From: Bufo bufo
Taxonomy: Eukaryota; Chordata; Amphibia; Anura; Bufonidae
Direction: 5' to 3'
Length of the DNA stretch: 64,000 nt
Assembly: GCF_905171765.1 (NCBI RefSeq)
Contig: NC_053393.1
Coordinates: 62,093,371-62,157,370, forward strand
In this document: positions 34,823-45,226 of the stretch, piece by piece
How positions within the stretch are numbered: position 1 is the stretch's first letter
Layout of the letters: every line of letters starts with the position of its first letter
The notes under the pieces: model-generated
The model's input: only the letters and a program-made list of their open reading frames with translations
Told to the model about the DNA's origin: nothing
Database searches by the model: none
Made by a program: the position numbers and the translations under genes

Positions 34823-35450
34823 AATCTGTGACCCTGGATTGCAGACTGCTGTCCCCTGGTTACAGTTCAATCTGTCTCAAGGGTACTGTCTCTCCGTCAG
34901 TATACCATACAGTAGGCATCAGAGGACACCCAGACAATGCTTTAGGTCCTCTCCACACTCACTTGCTCGCTTCAGTAGTAAAAGTAGGTTTCATACCAGG
35001 ATCTTGACTATCAATTGTTCCTGCTACACCATTCCTCCCGCTGTTTACTCCAACCAGTCTAGTCAAGTTCATATCTCACACCTAAAACAAAATGATGTCC
35101 TTGTGTTCAGTCTATGCATCCAGAAGCATATAAAAGTATAAGAAGTTGGTCAAACCTTTGAGACAATCCAAAAAAAACAAAAAAGACAATACAAAAAAAC
35201 AAGAAATACTTGTGCGTCTTCTTAGTATGCATTTTGATTGTCCAGGATCCAAATATATTCTCCAAAGGTCCAATATATTTGACCAAAATGAAGTACAGCT
35301 ATCTTCCCAATTCAATGCTGTTGTCACTGGTAACTTCAGATACTTTGAGGTCTGTGTCTCCTAAATTTCTACAGTGAGAAAAAGGATAGACATTAGTGTT
35401 GGCCAGCATGCTCGGCCGAATATCACATATGCTTGAGCGCAATGTTCGAG
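34823..35450. other. unassigned
   Basis: No gene recognised. Short frames have no recognisable family. Confidence 0.35.
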
Positions 35451-35452
35451 TG

Positions 35453-35573
35453 AGTGTATTTAAATCTAATTAAGCCTCTATTTCTGAAAAGTTTCTGATG
35501 GGATTCAAACTCACAACCTTCTACATTACAGCCCAGTATGTTAACCACTACTCTATAGAGCTGCATGGCCAGT
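35453..35573 (-). mobile_element. tRNA-derived SINE-like copy, left arm of an inverted pair
   Basis: On the minus strand GTAGTGGTTAACATACTGGG resembles an RNA polymerase III A box and GGTTGTGAGTTTGAATCCC a B box. TCAGAAACTTTTCAGAAATA follows. The copy is opposed by the similar sequence at 36112. It is not a functional tRNA gene: there is no cloverleaf acceptor pairing and the body is not tRNA-like. Confidence 0.7.
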
Positions 35574-35643
35574 TACTTGAAAAAAATTAAAAATAAAATG
35601 AGACTTCGGCTGTATAGGACTACTTACTATTAGTAAGTATTCT

Positions 35644-36100
35644 GTGACATAACAAGGTTGTTTTGTTTGGGAAGGCAGGTACTTTCCTCCCAACATGGGC
35701 AGCTGGGCTGATTTCCAGCCAGATGAGATCAAATACCGGACCGGAGTTTAAGTGCTGGTCCGGGTTTTGGCAGCACCTGGCTGTACTTTAAATAGGCAGC
35801 TGGGCTCAACAGCTAAGTCTCTGTTTTGGGATCTGAAGCATGGTGCTGTGCTGGAAGGTTGAAAGCAGCAGGCTGGGATACAGGCCCCCTAAAGCCTGCT
35901 GTGGACTGCCGGGGATAAAACGGCTAGCAAGGTGACGTGTCTGTTCTATGGACTTTTTATTGTGTGAATTAACACCAAGACTGTAATGAGTCGTTTTTCT
36001 TTTGCCTTTTGTGTGAATAAACACTGATATTTTGATTTACGAACTTGTTTTTCCTCTGTACTGCGTCCGCTTACCCTTCCTACCAGAGCAAATCCTCACA
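35644..36100 (+). mobile_element. solo LTR
   Basis: The 457-bp unit starts TGTGACATAAC and ends AATCCTCACA (TG...CA). It is flanked by a 4-bp repeat ATTC (35640-35643 and 36101-36104). A TTTAAATAGGCAGCTGG TATA-like box lies near 35780 and an AATAAA signal near 36018. No internal retroviral or Gypsy region adjoins it, so it is a solo LTR left by recombination. It lies between the two SINE-like arms. The family is unknown. Confidence 0.7.
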
Positions 36101-36111
36101 ATTCCTATACA

Positions 36112-36240
36112 GCAGAAGTCTATAGTGTAGTGGTTAAGATTATTGGCTGTAATGTAGAAGGTTGTGAGTTAAAATCCCACCAGAAACTTTTCAGAAATAG
36201 AGGCTAAATTAGATTTTAATACACTGGGTGTCCCCAAGCA
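36112..36240 (+). mobile_element. tRNA-derived SINE-like copy, right arm
   Basis: GTGTAGTGGTTAAGATTATT (A box region) and GGTTGTGAGTTAAAATCCCA (B box region), then TCAGAAATAGAGGC, match the left arm in reverse. The B box is mutated (AAAA for the usual TTCAA/TTCGA), so transcription is doubtful. Confidence 0.7.
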
Positions 36241-36365
36241 CTGACTCCATATATGGACATAGCTATACATGGAGTCTGACAAATGCCATCCGTTTGCGTC
36301 AGGATTGCCGGAATCCTCTGCTGCAAGTGTGAAAGTACCCTTATTTGTAAATGGAAATTCATTCT

Positions 36366-36976
36366 TTAAAGGGAATGTGTCATCAGAAAATGACCTGCTG
36401 TTTAAATCCCTTTTTTATATGTACATATTTTGAAATAATTTTTGATGATATTTTTAATTTCCCATATCACTTTTTATATTTAAGCTAAACTCCAAAATCC
36501 TGCCATTTTTGCACTGGCCACTATGTCTAATAATAGGCCCACTTATTGGTCTGTACAGATCACTTTACTGCAGTTATATATTCTTCTAATCCTGCCTGTA
36601 ATGATAAGGAGATATCACCTCTGTGTATAGATAAGACAGGATCCACCATTTACAATAGGTGATTGTCAGAGCTTATCTATTCCTTCCTTGTACAATGACC
36701 TCTGCACAGGTCACAGAGCATGCCTAGAAAACTGTCCCATAGAAGTCACTGAGGTCCCCTTCTGACCATTGTGTCTATGGACCATGCGGATGCTGTAAAG
36801 CAACTTTTTAATGCTTTGTTAAGAACAGCTAAGGCAAGATGGCCACCCCATAATCATGTTCAGGAAATAAATAAAAAAACTTAAATCAGAAAATAAAAAC
36901 AGATTAGAAAAAAAGGATATGTGTTACTATCTGATTTAACTGGCAGATAACATTTTTGGTGACACATTTCCTTTAA
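36366..36976. mobile_element. MITE with TTAA target duplication
   Basis: TTAA at 36366-36369 is followed by AGGGAATGTGTCATCAG. The right end reads GGTGACACATTTCCT followed by TTAA at 36973-36976. Inverted repeats extend about 40 bp with mismatches (to GTTTAAATC and GATTTAAC). TTAA targets suggest a piggyBac-type helper, but no coding part is present. Confidence 0.7.
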
Positions 36977-37156
36977 CAATAACAAAGTTTTGACGTAATG
37001 GAGATGACAATTCTTTGCACTCCAGGAGGGAATCTCCCTATTCATCCATGCACTCTGTAAATGCCTTAGTAAGCTGACTCTCTCTATGGGAGCTTCCAAT
37101 AAGCTGACTCTCTGTATGCATGCTCCCAATAGCTCCAGCCGTCTCCTTGTCTCCAC

Positions 37157-38203
37157 TAGTGATGAGCGGCAGGGGTCATATTCGAATTCGTGATATTTTG
37201 AGAAGATTTTGTAGAATATTCATCAAATATTTGCAAATTCGAATATTCGTTATATTCTACAATTATTTACAAAAAAAAAAATCGGCGAATATATATGCGA
37301 ATATTACGTGATCAATACAGGTGTGGGTCAAAAATGAATATATAGCACTATATAATTTAGTGCTATATATTTGTTTTTTTAGAATATTCGTCTTTTTTTT
37401 CATCTGAAGTCATGATTCCTCCCTGCTTAAGTAACTTAATATATTAGTTTTTTCGAATATTCGTAATATTCTAAAACAAGAATATATAGCAATTCAGCGA
37501 ATATTCGAAAAAAAAATAATAGAGCAATTTAGCTAATATAGTGCTATAATCTTTTTTTTTTATAGTTGTAATTTTTTTCCAATATGAACTTCAGATGAGA
37601 AAAAAATTACAAATTGCTCTATATTCATTTTTTTTCCGAATATTCGCTATATTGCTATATATTCTTGTTTGAAAATATTACAAATATTCAAAAAAACTAA
37701 TATATTCGATATAGTGCTATATATTAGTTTTTTAGAATATTCGTCATTTTTCCCATCTAAAGTCATGATTCCTCCCTGCTTAAGTTGCTTGTAGGCCAAT
37801 GACTCATTGGCCCACAATCAAGAAGCAGGGAGGAATCATGTTTTTATTAGTGATGAGTGGCAAGGGCAATATTTGAATTTCGCGAATATTTGTGAATTCG
37901 AGAATTCTTTATCCCCAGTCATTATTTTCTTGATTTTGTAAATCGTCAATTGAAAAATTAGCAACAAAAATTTGCATTATGAAAATTCGCAATCAACACT
38001 ACTCCTAAAGTCAAAGATACTGCAGCCTTCTCATTGGTCCACAAGCTAGAAGCAGGGAGGGATCATGTGTACTGATTTAAAAAAAAAATCTTGAATATTC
38101 CAAATTACGAATATATATCACTATATTCTAAATATTTGCAAATTCTCGAAGTGCCGATATTCGCGATAAAAAATTGCAATTTGAATATTTGTGATCAACA
38201 CTA
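37157..38203. mobile_element. AT-rich hAT-type MITE, composite
   Basis: It starts TAGTGATGAGCGGCAGGGG and ends GATCAACACTA. The exact 8-bp duplication GTCTCCAC lies at 37149-37156 and 38204-38211. The body is full of GAATATTCG/CGAATATTC and AGTGCTATATAT palindromes. A second internal start (TAGTGATGAGTGGCAAGGG near 37848) shows it is two family members joined. Relatives lie at 51415, 55095 and 63029. Confidence 0.82.
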
Positions 38204-38569
38204 GTCTCCACAGCCACGGTGACTGCTTCTACTTTTCGTGCACATGCCCAAGCTCCTCAAAGTGGCACTTGTCGGTGAGTTTGTGAGACTTGTTCCCATG
38301 AGGCACTCACCAGTGTCACCATTTGTCATCAGGGGCTGGCACTTTGTCTTTATCTTCCTATGCCGACATCTAAACTGCAGCACTACTCAAATGTTGAAGG
38401 GACAGTGTCTTCTTGAGGAGGGCTTAGGTCACACCTTACACATCAACCATGCCTCTTTGTAGAAGGACATGCCTGCTTCTATCAGTGACTCGGTCCTGGC
38501 ATAAACAAGAAGGAAATCCCAGCAGTGGTTTCTTGGTTTTCCAATTTCCTGCTTTTAATTAATGTTCAC
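38204..38569. other. unassigned
   Basis: No gene or family recognised. Confidence 0.35.
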
Positions 38570-38640
38570 ACATTACATAGTATATACCAGGACTCGTTTC
38601 GGCTAGTGTGCCTTCATCAACAGGTCACGTGGAGTCTGCT
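38570..38640 (-). ncRNA. degenerate hammerhead-like motif, possible Penelope-like remnant
   Basis: On the minus strand GTTGATGA is followed by AGGC ... GCC (stem II-like) and GAAACGAGTCCTGG. The first core base is T instead of C and stem I pairing is poor. GTC would be the cleavage triplet. No RT sequence adjoins it. Confidence 0.35.
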
Positions 38641-40284
38641 CCTTCCCGCTGCAGCATGGATCACGGAACGGGTGCTGGCTGGAATACTACTAAATTAGGT
38701 CCTGGCCTACTCAGACCCCGAGTACTCCAGTGACAGTTGGCCAATGCTCTTTGGCAATGGCGCCAAACGTTCTCCTTTTGTGGACTCTCCTCTTTAACCT
38801 ACTGTCAGCATAGAGGGACATCATTTGCCACTGCCTGATGCCCTGTGAGGCTCACGGTGTCTCTAAGTAGAAATATTTCTAAGTGAGAATACCTCACCTA
38901 TATGTCATGCAATAGATTATGTCACCATTATTCCTTTGCTCCTTCTCATTGAATATGTGAGAAAGCAGCTTCTCCATGCCTCTGTACAAATTTAGAGGAC
39001 CGTTGGGCACGGTATGGGTCCATACAATTTTAATTCCACCATATCATAGTCTGTAGTACACGCCCATATGTATGAACTCTAAGACATGTTTTCTGAACTG
39101 ATTCTTTTTGTTCATGTTTTAGATGGAATTTCCTGTATAAATAAAGGTAATAATAATAGGAAGACAGAAAAAAACATAAGACTTTCCAGCACATAGCTTG
39201 AAGAAGTGGTAGAAACTTTCAGAAATATCTGGAATAAATGAAGTACACTGCATTCTACAGAATAGATTTCTTGCATTCATGTCAATAAGGCTTGCAGACG
39301 TGCAGAGTACGTACGTAGTATTTATATACAGTAAGTTACAGTACGTACTCTCAGGTGCATGGAACACATTTTACAGCTAATACTGTACATTTTCTGCAAC
39401 AAATCTGAACATTTTGTTAACTTCTTTCATACTTTTTTGAAGTTTTTTTCAATTTCTTATATAGAAGATTAAGTAAAAATAACCTAAAAAACTCACTAAT
39501 GGTGAAGAAAAAGCCATTTTATGCTATCAAATTGACTCACCGCATGTTTGCTGCAGTAAAAAACATCACACATTTTTTATTTTTATTTTTATTATTGGCT
39601 TGATTACCATGATTTTAATGCATTTTTACAACTTTTTTGTGCCTTTCTATTGACACATTTTAACAAGTTTTCGGGTGCTTTTTAGCTTTGCATTTTGAAA
39701 ATACTTCTCTACTGGTTTTCATAAATGGATTTTTTTATGTTAGCAGGTTTTAGCTGTGGATTTCACCCTTTTCTAATGAAGACTGAAGAGTGAGATCTGC
39801 AGCAAAACTGAATCAACCGCGCTTCAAAATATCCCGTTAGAAATTGCGGCTTTCGGTATGGTTTGGGTGTAGAAAAGCACAGAAATCCACACAGAAATTT
39901 GTGCAAATCTTCTGCATCTTAACCTGGTGCAGGTACCCTAAGGACTCATGCACGTGTGTGCCCCGTGACCCCGTATTACAGATCCAAACCCATTGACTTG
40001 AATGGGTCCACAATCCTCAAGAGACAGAGTGGTGCAAAGTTGAGACACGGATCAGAAGCCCATATATGCACTTTGTAGTGCTTCCACTGGCTTCTGGTCT
40101 GTGCCTCTGCACCTCAAAAATATCTAACATATTATTTTTTTTGCAGTACGGAACATATCTTGCAGATCATGGATCCATTCAAGTGAATAGGTCAGCATCT
40201 GAAAATGGTGTGCACTCAGCCGCTACCTGTGCATTTGCAGTCTGCAGCATTGACATAGGGAACACACGCTCGCGTGCATGACCA
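38641..40284. other. unassigned intergenic stretch
   Basis: No gene, RNA or clear repeat structure seen. Frames are short and lack family features. Confidence 0.35.
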
Positions 40285-40677
40285 CTAAGGAATAGAGATG
40301 GCCCGAATAGTTAGCCGGCGAATAGTTCCCGGCGATCATCTCTTGTTCGCGTTCACCGCGGCGGGCGAACATTTGCGATGTTCGGTCCGCCCCCTATACA
40401 TCATCATTGAGTTTACGTTGACCCTGTACCTCACAGTCAGCAGACACATTCCAGCCAATCAGCCACTCGCTAGTGGCTAGGCCTCCACTTATACCGTTAC
40501 AGGGTGTCACTCACTCAAATACCTTTCAGATAAAAAAAATTCTATTTAATTTTTTTCTGTGATCTAATCCCATTTGCAAGCCCGTGTGTGTCAGGCCCAC
40601 ACAGACTGTATTGTGGCCACTGGCTAGTGGCTAGGCCTCCACTTATACCGTTACAGGGTGTCACTCACTCACAAATA

Positions 40678-42319
40678 CAGTCAGGTCCATAAAAATTGGG
40701 ACATAAACACAATTCAATTTTTTTTGACTCTATACACCACCACAATGGATTTGAAATTAAACAAACAAGATGTGCTTTAACTGTCAGCTTTAATGTGAGG
40801 GTATTTACATCCAAATCAGGTGAACGGTGTAGGAATGACAACAGTTTGCATATGTGCCTCCCACTTGTTAAGGGACCAAAAGTAATGGGACATAATAATA
40901 ATCATAAATCAAACTTTCACTTTTTAATACTTGGTTGCAAATTCTTTGCAGTCAATTACAGCCTGAAGTCTGGAACGAATAGACATCACCAGACGCTAGG
41001 TTTCATATCTGGTGATGCTCTGCCAGGCCTCTACTGCAACTGTCTTCAGTTCCTGCTTGTTCTTGGGAAATTTTCCTTTCAGTTTTGTCTTCAGCAAGTG
41101 AAATGCATGCTCAATCGGATTCAGGTCAGGTGATTGACTTGGCCATTGCATAAACATTCCGCTTCTTTCCCTTAAAAAACTCTTATTTGCTTTTGCAGTA
41201 TGCTTTGGGTCATTGTCCATCTGCATTGTGAAGCGCCGTCCAATGAGTTTTGAAGCATTTGGCTGAATAGGAGCAGATAATATTGCCTGAAACACTTCAG
41301 AATTCATCCTGCTGCCTTTGTCAGCAGTCACATCATCAATAAATACAAGAGAACAAGTTCCATTGGCAGCCATACATGCCCACGCCATGACACTACCACC
41401 ACCATGCTTCACTGATGAGGAGGTATGCTTAGGATCATGAGCAGTTCCTTTCCTTCTCCATACTCTTCTCTTTCCATCACTCTGGTACAAGTTGATCTTG
41501 GTCTCATCTGTCCATAGGATGTTGCTCCGGAACTGTGAAGGCTTTTTTAGATGTCGTTTGGCAAACTCTAATCTGGCCTTCCTGTTTTTGAGGCTCACCA
41601 ATTGTTTACATCTTGTGGTGAACCCTCTGTATTCACTCTGGTGAAGTCTTCTCTTGATTGTTGACTTTGACACACATACACCTACCTCCTGGAGTGTGTT
41701 CTTGATCTGGCCAACTGTTGTGAAGGGTGTTTTCTTCACCAGGGAAAGAATTCTTCGGTCAACCACCACAGTTGTTTTCCGTGGTCTTCCGGGTCTTTTG
41801 GTGTTGCTGAGCTCACCGGTGCATTTCTTCTTTTTAAGAATGTTCCAAACTGTTGTTTTGGCCACGCCTAATGTTTTTGTTATCTCTCTGATGGGTTTGT
41901 TGTGTTTTTTCAGCCTAATGATGGCTTGCTTCACTGATAGTGACAGCTCTTTGGATCTCATCTTGAGAGTTGACAGCAACAGATTCCCAACGCAAATAGC
42001 ACACTTGAAATGAACTCTGGACCTTTTATCTGCTCATTGTAATTGGGATAATGAGGGAATAAGACATACCTGGCCATGGAACAGCTGAGAAGCCAATTGT
42101 CCCATTACTTTTGGTCCCTTAACAAGTGGGAGGCACATATGCAAACTGTTGTAATTCCTACACCGTTCACCTGATCTGGATGTAAATACCCTCAAATCAA
42201 AGCTGACAGTCTGCAGTTAAAGCACATCTTGTTCGTTTCATTTCAAATCCATTGTGGTGGTGTATAGAGCCAAAAATGTTAAAATTGTGTAGATGTCGCA
42301 ATATTTATGGACCTGACTG
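40678..42319 (-). mobile_element. Tc1-like transposon, full-length
   Basis: TA flanks lie at 40676-40677 and 42320-42321. The ends are CAGTCAGGTCCATAAA and its inverse. Pairing between the ends recurs over about 220 bp (for example the GGGACCAAAAGTAATGGGAC region near 40872 against 42104), the long-TIR arrangement known in some Tc1-like elements. The length of 1642 bp is normal. It is nested in the B-type hAT derivative, so it is younger. Confidence 0.93.
40924..41979 (-). pseudogene. Tc1-like transposase with one premature stop
   Basis: The frame of 352 codons from 41979 ends at TAA 40924-40926. A TAG at 40996-40998 truncates it by 24 residues, just after WQSITRYET. The first methionine gives MLSTLKMRSKELS; the second (MRSKELS) is also plausible. 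There is an N-terminal paired-type helix-turn-helix (IREITKTLGVAKTTVWNIL), a GRPR-type hook (KRPGRPRKT) and the catalytic triad D (ILWTDETK), D (QMDNDPKH) and E (PDLNPIEH) with 34 residues between the last two (DD34E). GGGSVMAWACMAA is the glycine-rich box. All catalytic residues precede the stop. Loss of the C-terminal tail probably reduces or abolishes activity. Confidence 0.9.
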
Positions 42320-42641
42320 TACCTCGCAGATAAAAAAAATTATATTTAATATTTTTCTGTGATCTAATCACAGTTGCAAGCCATTGTGTGTCAGGCCCAC
42401 ACAGACTGTACTGTGCCCACTGCCCACCACTTATATAGGGTGTCACAGCACATTGCTCCGTGCACGCGCAGTGCCCCAACTTGGGAGTAAGAGGACCGAC
42501 CAAGCTGCTTTTTCCATCTCCCGGTTCCTAAAATCAATTCAGTTTGGTGTATCAGAGTTTGGTCTGTCACTGTGAAGGCAGTCGAAGGTACCCGGCCTAA
42601 AAATTTTTTCACAAAAGGCAATCCCAACCTGATATAGGACG

Positions 42642-44276
42642 TTTTGAAAAGATAAAAGTAAGGGTGAGGGGAAGGTACAAAAGGCGCCAGACTGAGCAAA
42701 AATGCACTAGAAAATGTCAAGATTTTGGTATCATGGGGCTATAGTACTAGCATATTATATATATAGGTAAAAAACTTTTTTTTATAAAAAACTTTTTCTA
42801 AACAGTTGAAATAAAATGAGGTCCCTGCTGTGGTTTACACAGAAGGTTGAAGGCAAAGGTTAAAAGCCAAGGTTAAAAACAAGGTTAAATACAAGGAATA
42901 AAATGGATGAGAAAACATCCAGTGAGGCACTTACTTCACTGGGGGGTCGTCAGCAGGATAAGCATAAAACACCTGTGACGATTCCCCCCTGGCCAGGATC
43001 GTGTGTAGAGTCTCAGTGAATGATGGCAGCAAGGCAGTGTGCTACCTCTCTGTGCTGCCAGAGCACTACCCCTCCGTGCTGCCGGTCCAGCTACTCCAAG
43101 TACATAACGATGTTTATTAACTGACAACCCCGCCACCCGTACGTGCGCTCCATTATTCGGTCCACAGGACGCCACTGCATCCCTGCCCTACAGTAACACT
43201 CTCCCCCAGCCACGTACGCCCAGCCTCAGCCGCCTGCACAGAGCCAACACGTCACCAGGTGACGTACCAATAACTCCTCCCCTCTCCTCATCTACTCCGC
43301 CCCCCTACCCATGCGTTCCACCAAGCGTTCCACCGCTGGGAAGCGCCCCACTTTCCCACCAGCCCCCGGCCACCCAATACTTAAGGCTCCACTCCACACA
43401 CTCCCCCACTATGACCACCTCTCCACATTTATTTTATTTTCATTTATTTTCATCACTTTCATCTTCTTTTGAATTGTCAATTCGACCGGCCACTTCCGCC
43501 CTTTGGAACGCAATCTGCGTTCCACCGACTGGAAGTGACATCACACCACTTCCGGTTTCGGCATTTTCGACATTTTTGGCGCCAATTTACCAATTAAATC
43601 ACTAATTGAACTGTGAATTTTTTTAGACCTAACCTGCTACATGTATAACTATAGCAACTTGCTCCTGATGAAGGGGAAATCTTGATCCCCGAAACGCGTT
43701 GAGCCACATATCTTCCAATAAAGGTGATTTGATCAAAAGCACACTGCCTTGCTGCCATCATTCACTGAGACTCTACACACGATCCTGGCCAGGGGGGAAT
43801 CGTCACAGGTGTTTTATGCTTATCCTGCTGACGACCCCCCAGTGAAGTAAGTGCCTCACTGGATGTTTTCTCATCCATTTTATTCCTTGTTTTTAACCTT
43901 GTTTTTAACCTTGGCTTTTAACCTTTGCCTTCAACCTTCTGTGTAAACCACAGCAAGGACCTCATTTTATTTCAACTGTTTAGATAAAAGTTTTTTATAA
44001 AAAAAGTTTTTTACCTATATATATATATATAATTTTCTAGTGCATTTTTGCTCGGTCTAGCGCCTTTTGTACCTTCCCCTCACCCTTACTTTTATCTTTT
44101 CAAAATTGATATTGAGTGCCCTCCGTGGACACTTTTCGGCTGCCACCCTTGCGCTACTTAGACTCTTAGTTACCACCACTGTCGGCGCCTACTTTCAGAC
44201 ACTCGGGGGATTTCCTTTCTAAATCCTTGAGTGTTTGAATAAACTTCCTCCTTTTTTTCCCTTTCTCTTCCCAATT
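42642..44276. mobile_element. Penelope-like head-to-head fold-back, non-coding
   Basis: Inverted arms of about 400 bp lie at 42642-43041 and 43738-44113, with mirrored phrases such as GGATAAGCATAAAACACCTG and CAGGTGTTTTATGCTTATCC. The plus-oriented copy continues to 44276, about 165 bp beyond the arm. An 11-bp repeat, GATATAGGACG / GATATGGGACG (42631-42641 and 44277-44287, one mismatch), flanks it. The plus copy carries the best hammerhead motif in the window (43659-43706). No protein is encoded. The layout copies that of 1700-2038 and 2660-8142. Confidence 0.68.
43659..43706 (+). ncRNA. hammerhead-ribozyme-like motif, best example
   Basis: Stem I GCTC (43661-43664) pairs with GAGC (43701-43704). 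The core CTGATGA lies at 43665-43671. Stem II is GGGG (43673-43676) with CCCC (43687-43690) around AAATCTTGAT. The core GAAA is at 43691-43694, then CGCG, and the predicted cleavage follows GTT at 43700. Stem III is only A-U plus C-G, with self-complementary ACGCGT. All conserved core bases of a type I hammerhead are present. Confidence 0.7.
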
Positions 44277-44279
44277 GAT

Positions 44280-44640
44280 ATGGGACGTAACAGGGATTAA
44301 ACTGATGAGAATAGTACTACAGAAAATAGCACTCATATCGGGTGTGACAGTAAATTGCACGGCGCAGACGCAGTGATCGTGGCGTGGATTCAAACAAAGG
44401 GGAGGGAGCCAGCGTTTTTTTAACCATCTCCCCGTTCGAAAAATCAATTTAATAAATGGACCCCAGATTGGGGACGTAACAGGGATTGAACTGATGAGAA
44501 GAGAGAACTACAGAAAATAGCACTCATATCGGGTGTGACAGTAAATTGCACGGCGCAGACGCAGTGACCGTGGCGTGGATTCAAACAAAGGGGAGGGAGC
44601 CAGCGTTTTTTTGACCATCTCCCCTTTCGAAAAATCTATT
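44280..44640. repeat. two tandem units of about 180 bp in the B-type hAT derivative
   Basis: GGGACGTAACAGGGATT (44282 and 44471) and GTAAATTGCACGGCGCAGAC are repeated. The units are related to the 183-bp units at 17550-17990, linking this element to hAT B. Confidence 0.75.
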
Positions 44641-45226
44641 CAATTCACCTTTCGGGGACCCTTGGTGTTGTACGTGGCTGGGTGGAGGAAGAAACCTTCA
44701 ATGACATCGACGGGACATGGCTAGCTTGGTATCCAACCTTGTGCAAATGGGAAGTTTGCGGTTGGGCAAATGGACTGTTTGCGGTTGTTTGCGGTGCATT
44801 AAAAGGGGAGTTTGATCTGTCAATGTCTGTGAAGCGGGCGTAACCCTTACACTACCTGATCTATACAACATCATACCTGATCGTATACACACACTGGATG
44901 TTTTAAACCACGTTGTTAAAAAAAAAATTGGATTGTTAGGTGATTTATGCCCTTTATGGATTAAAATCCAACTCTGCGTCAACTATGTAATTTTCCATGG
45001 GAGTTTTGCCATGGATCCCCCCCCGGCATGCCACAGTTTAGGTGTTAGTCCCCTTGAAACAACTTTTCCATCACTACTGTGGCTAGAAAGAGTCCCTGTG
45101 GGTTTTAAAATTCGCCTGCCTATTGAAGTCTATGGCGGTTCTCCCGGTTCGCCCGTTTGCGAACATTTGCAGAAATTTGCGTTCGCTAACGGAAAATTTT
45201 ATGTTTTTGACATCTCTACTAAGGAA

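Larger units (their letters stand above)
40293..45218. mobile_element. B-type hAT derivative carrying two nested elements
   Basis: It starts TAGAGATGGCCCGAATAG and ends TTTTTGACATCTCTA. The exact 8-bp duplication CTAAGGAA lies at 40285-40292 and 45219-45226. Subterminal text matches hAT B (GCGAACATTTGCGATGTTCG at the left end, GCCCGTTTGCGAACATTTGC at the right). Internal pieces of B include transposase scraps near 42585-42630 and 44645-44760. A Tc1-like element (40678-42319) and a Penelope-like pair (42642-44276) have inserted into it. Without them it would be about 1.65 kb, so it is an internally deleted copy. Confidence 0.85.

Noticed and set aside
36112..36200. Possible tRNA gene
   Set aside because: A and B box-like text is present, but the B box is mutated, the body does not fold as a cloverleaf and a sister copy exists. 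It is better read as a SINE.
40696..41133. Plus-strand frame of 145 codons
   Set aside because: Antisense to the Tc1-like terminal repeat and transposase end, with no features of its own.
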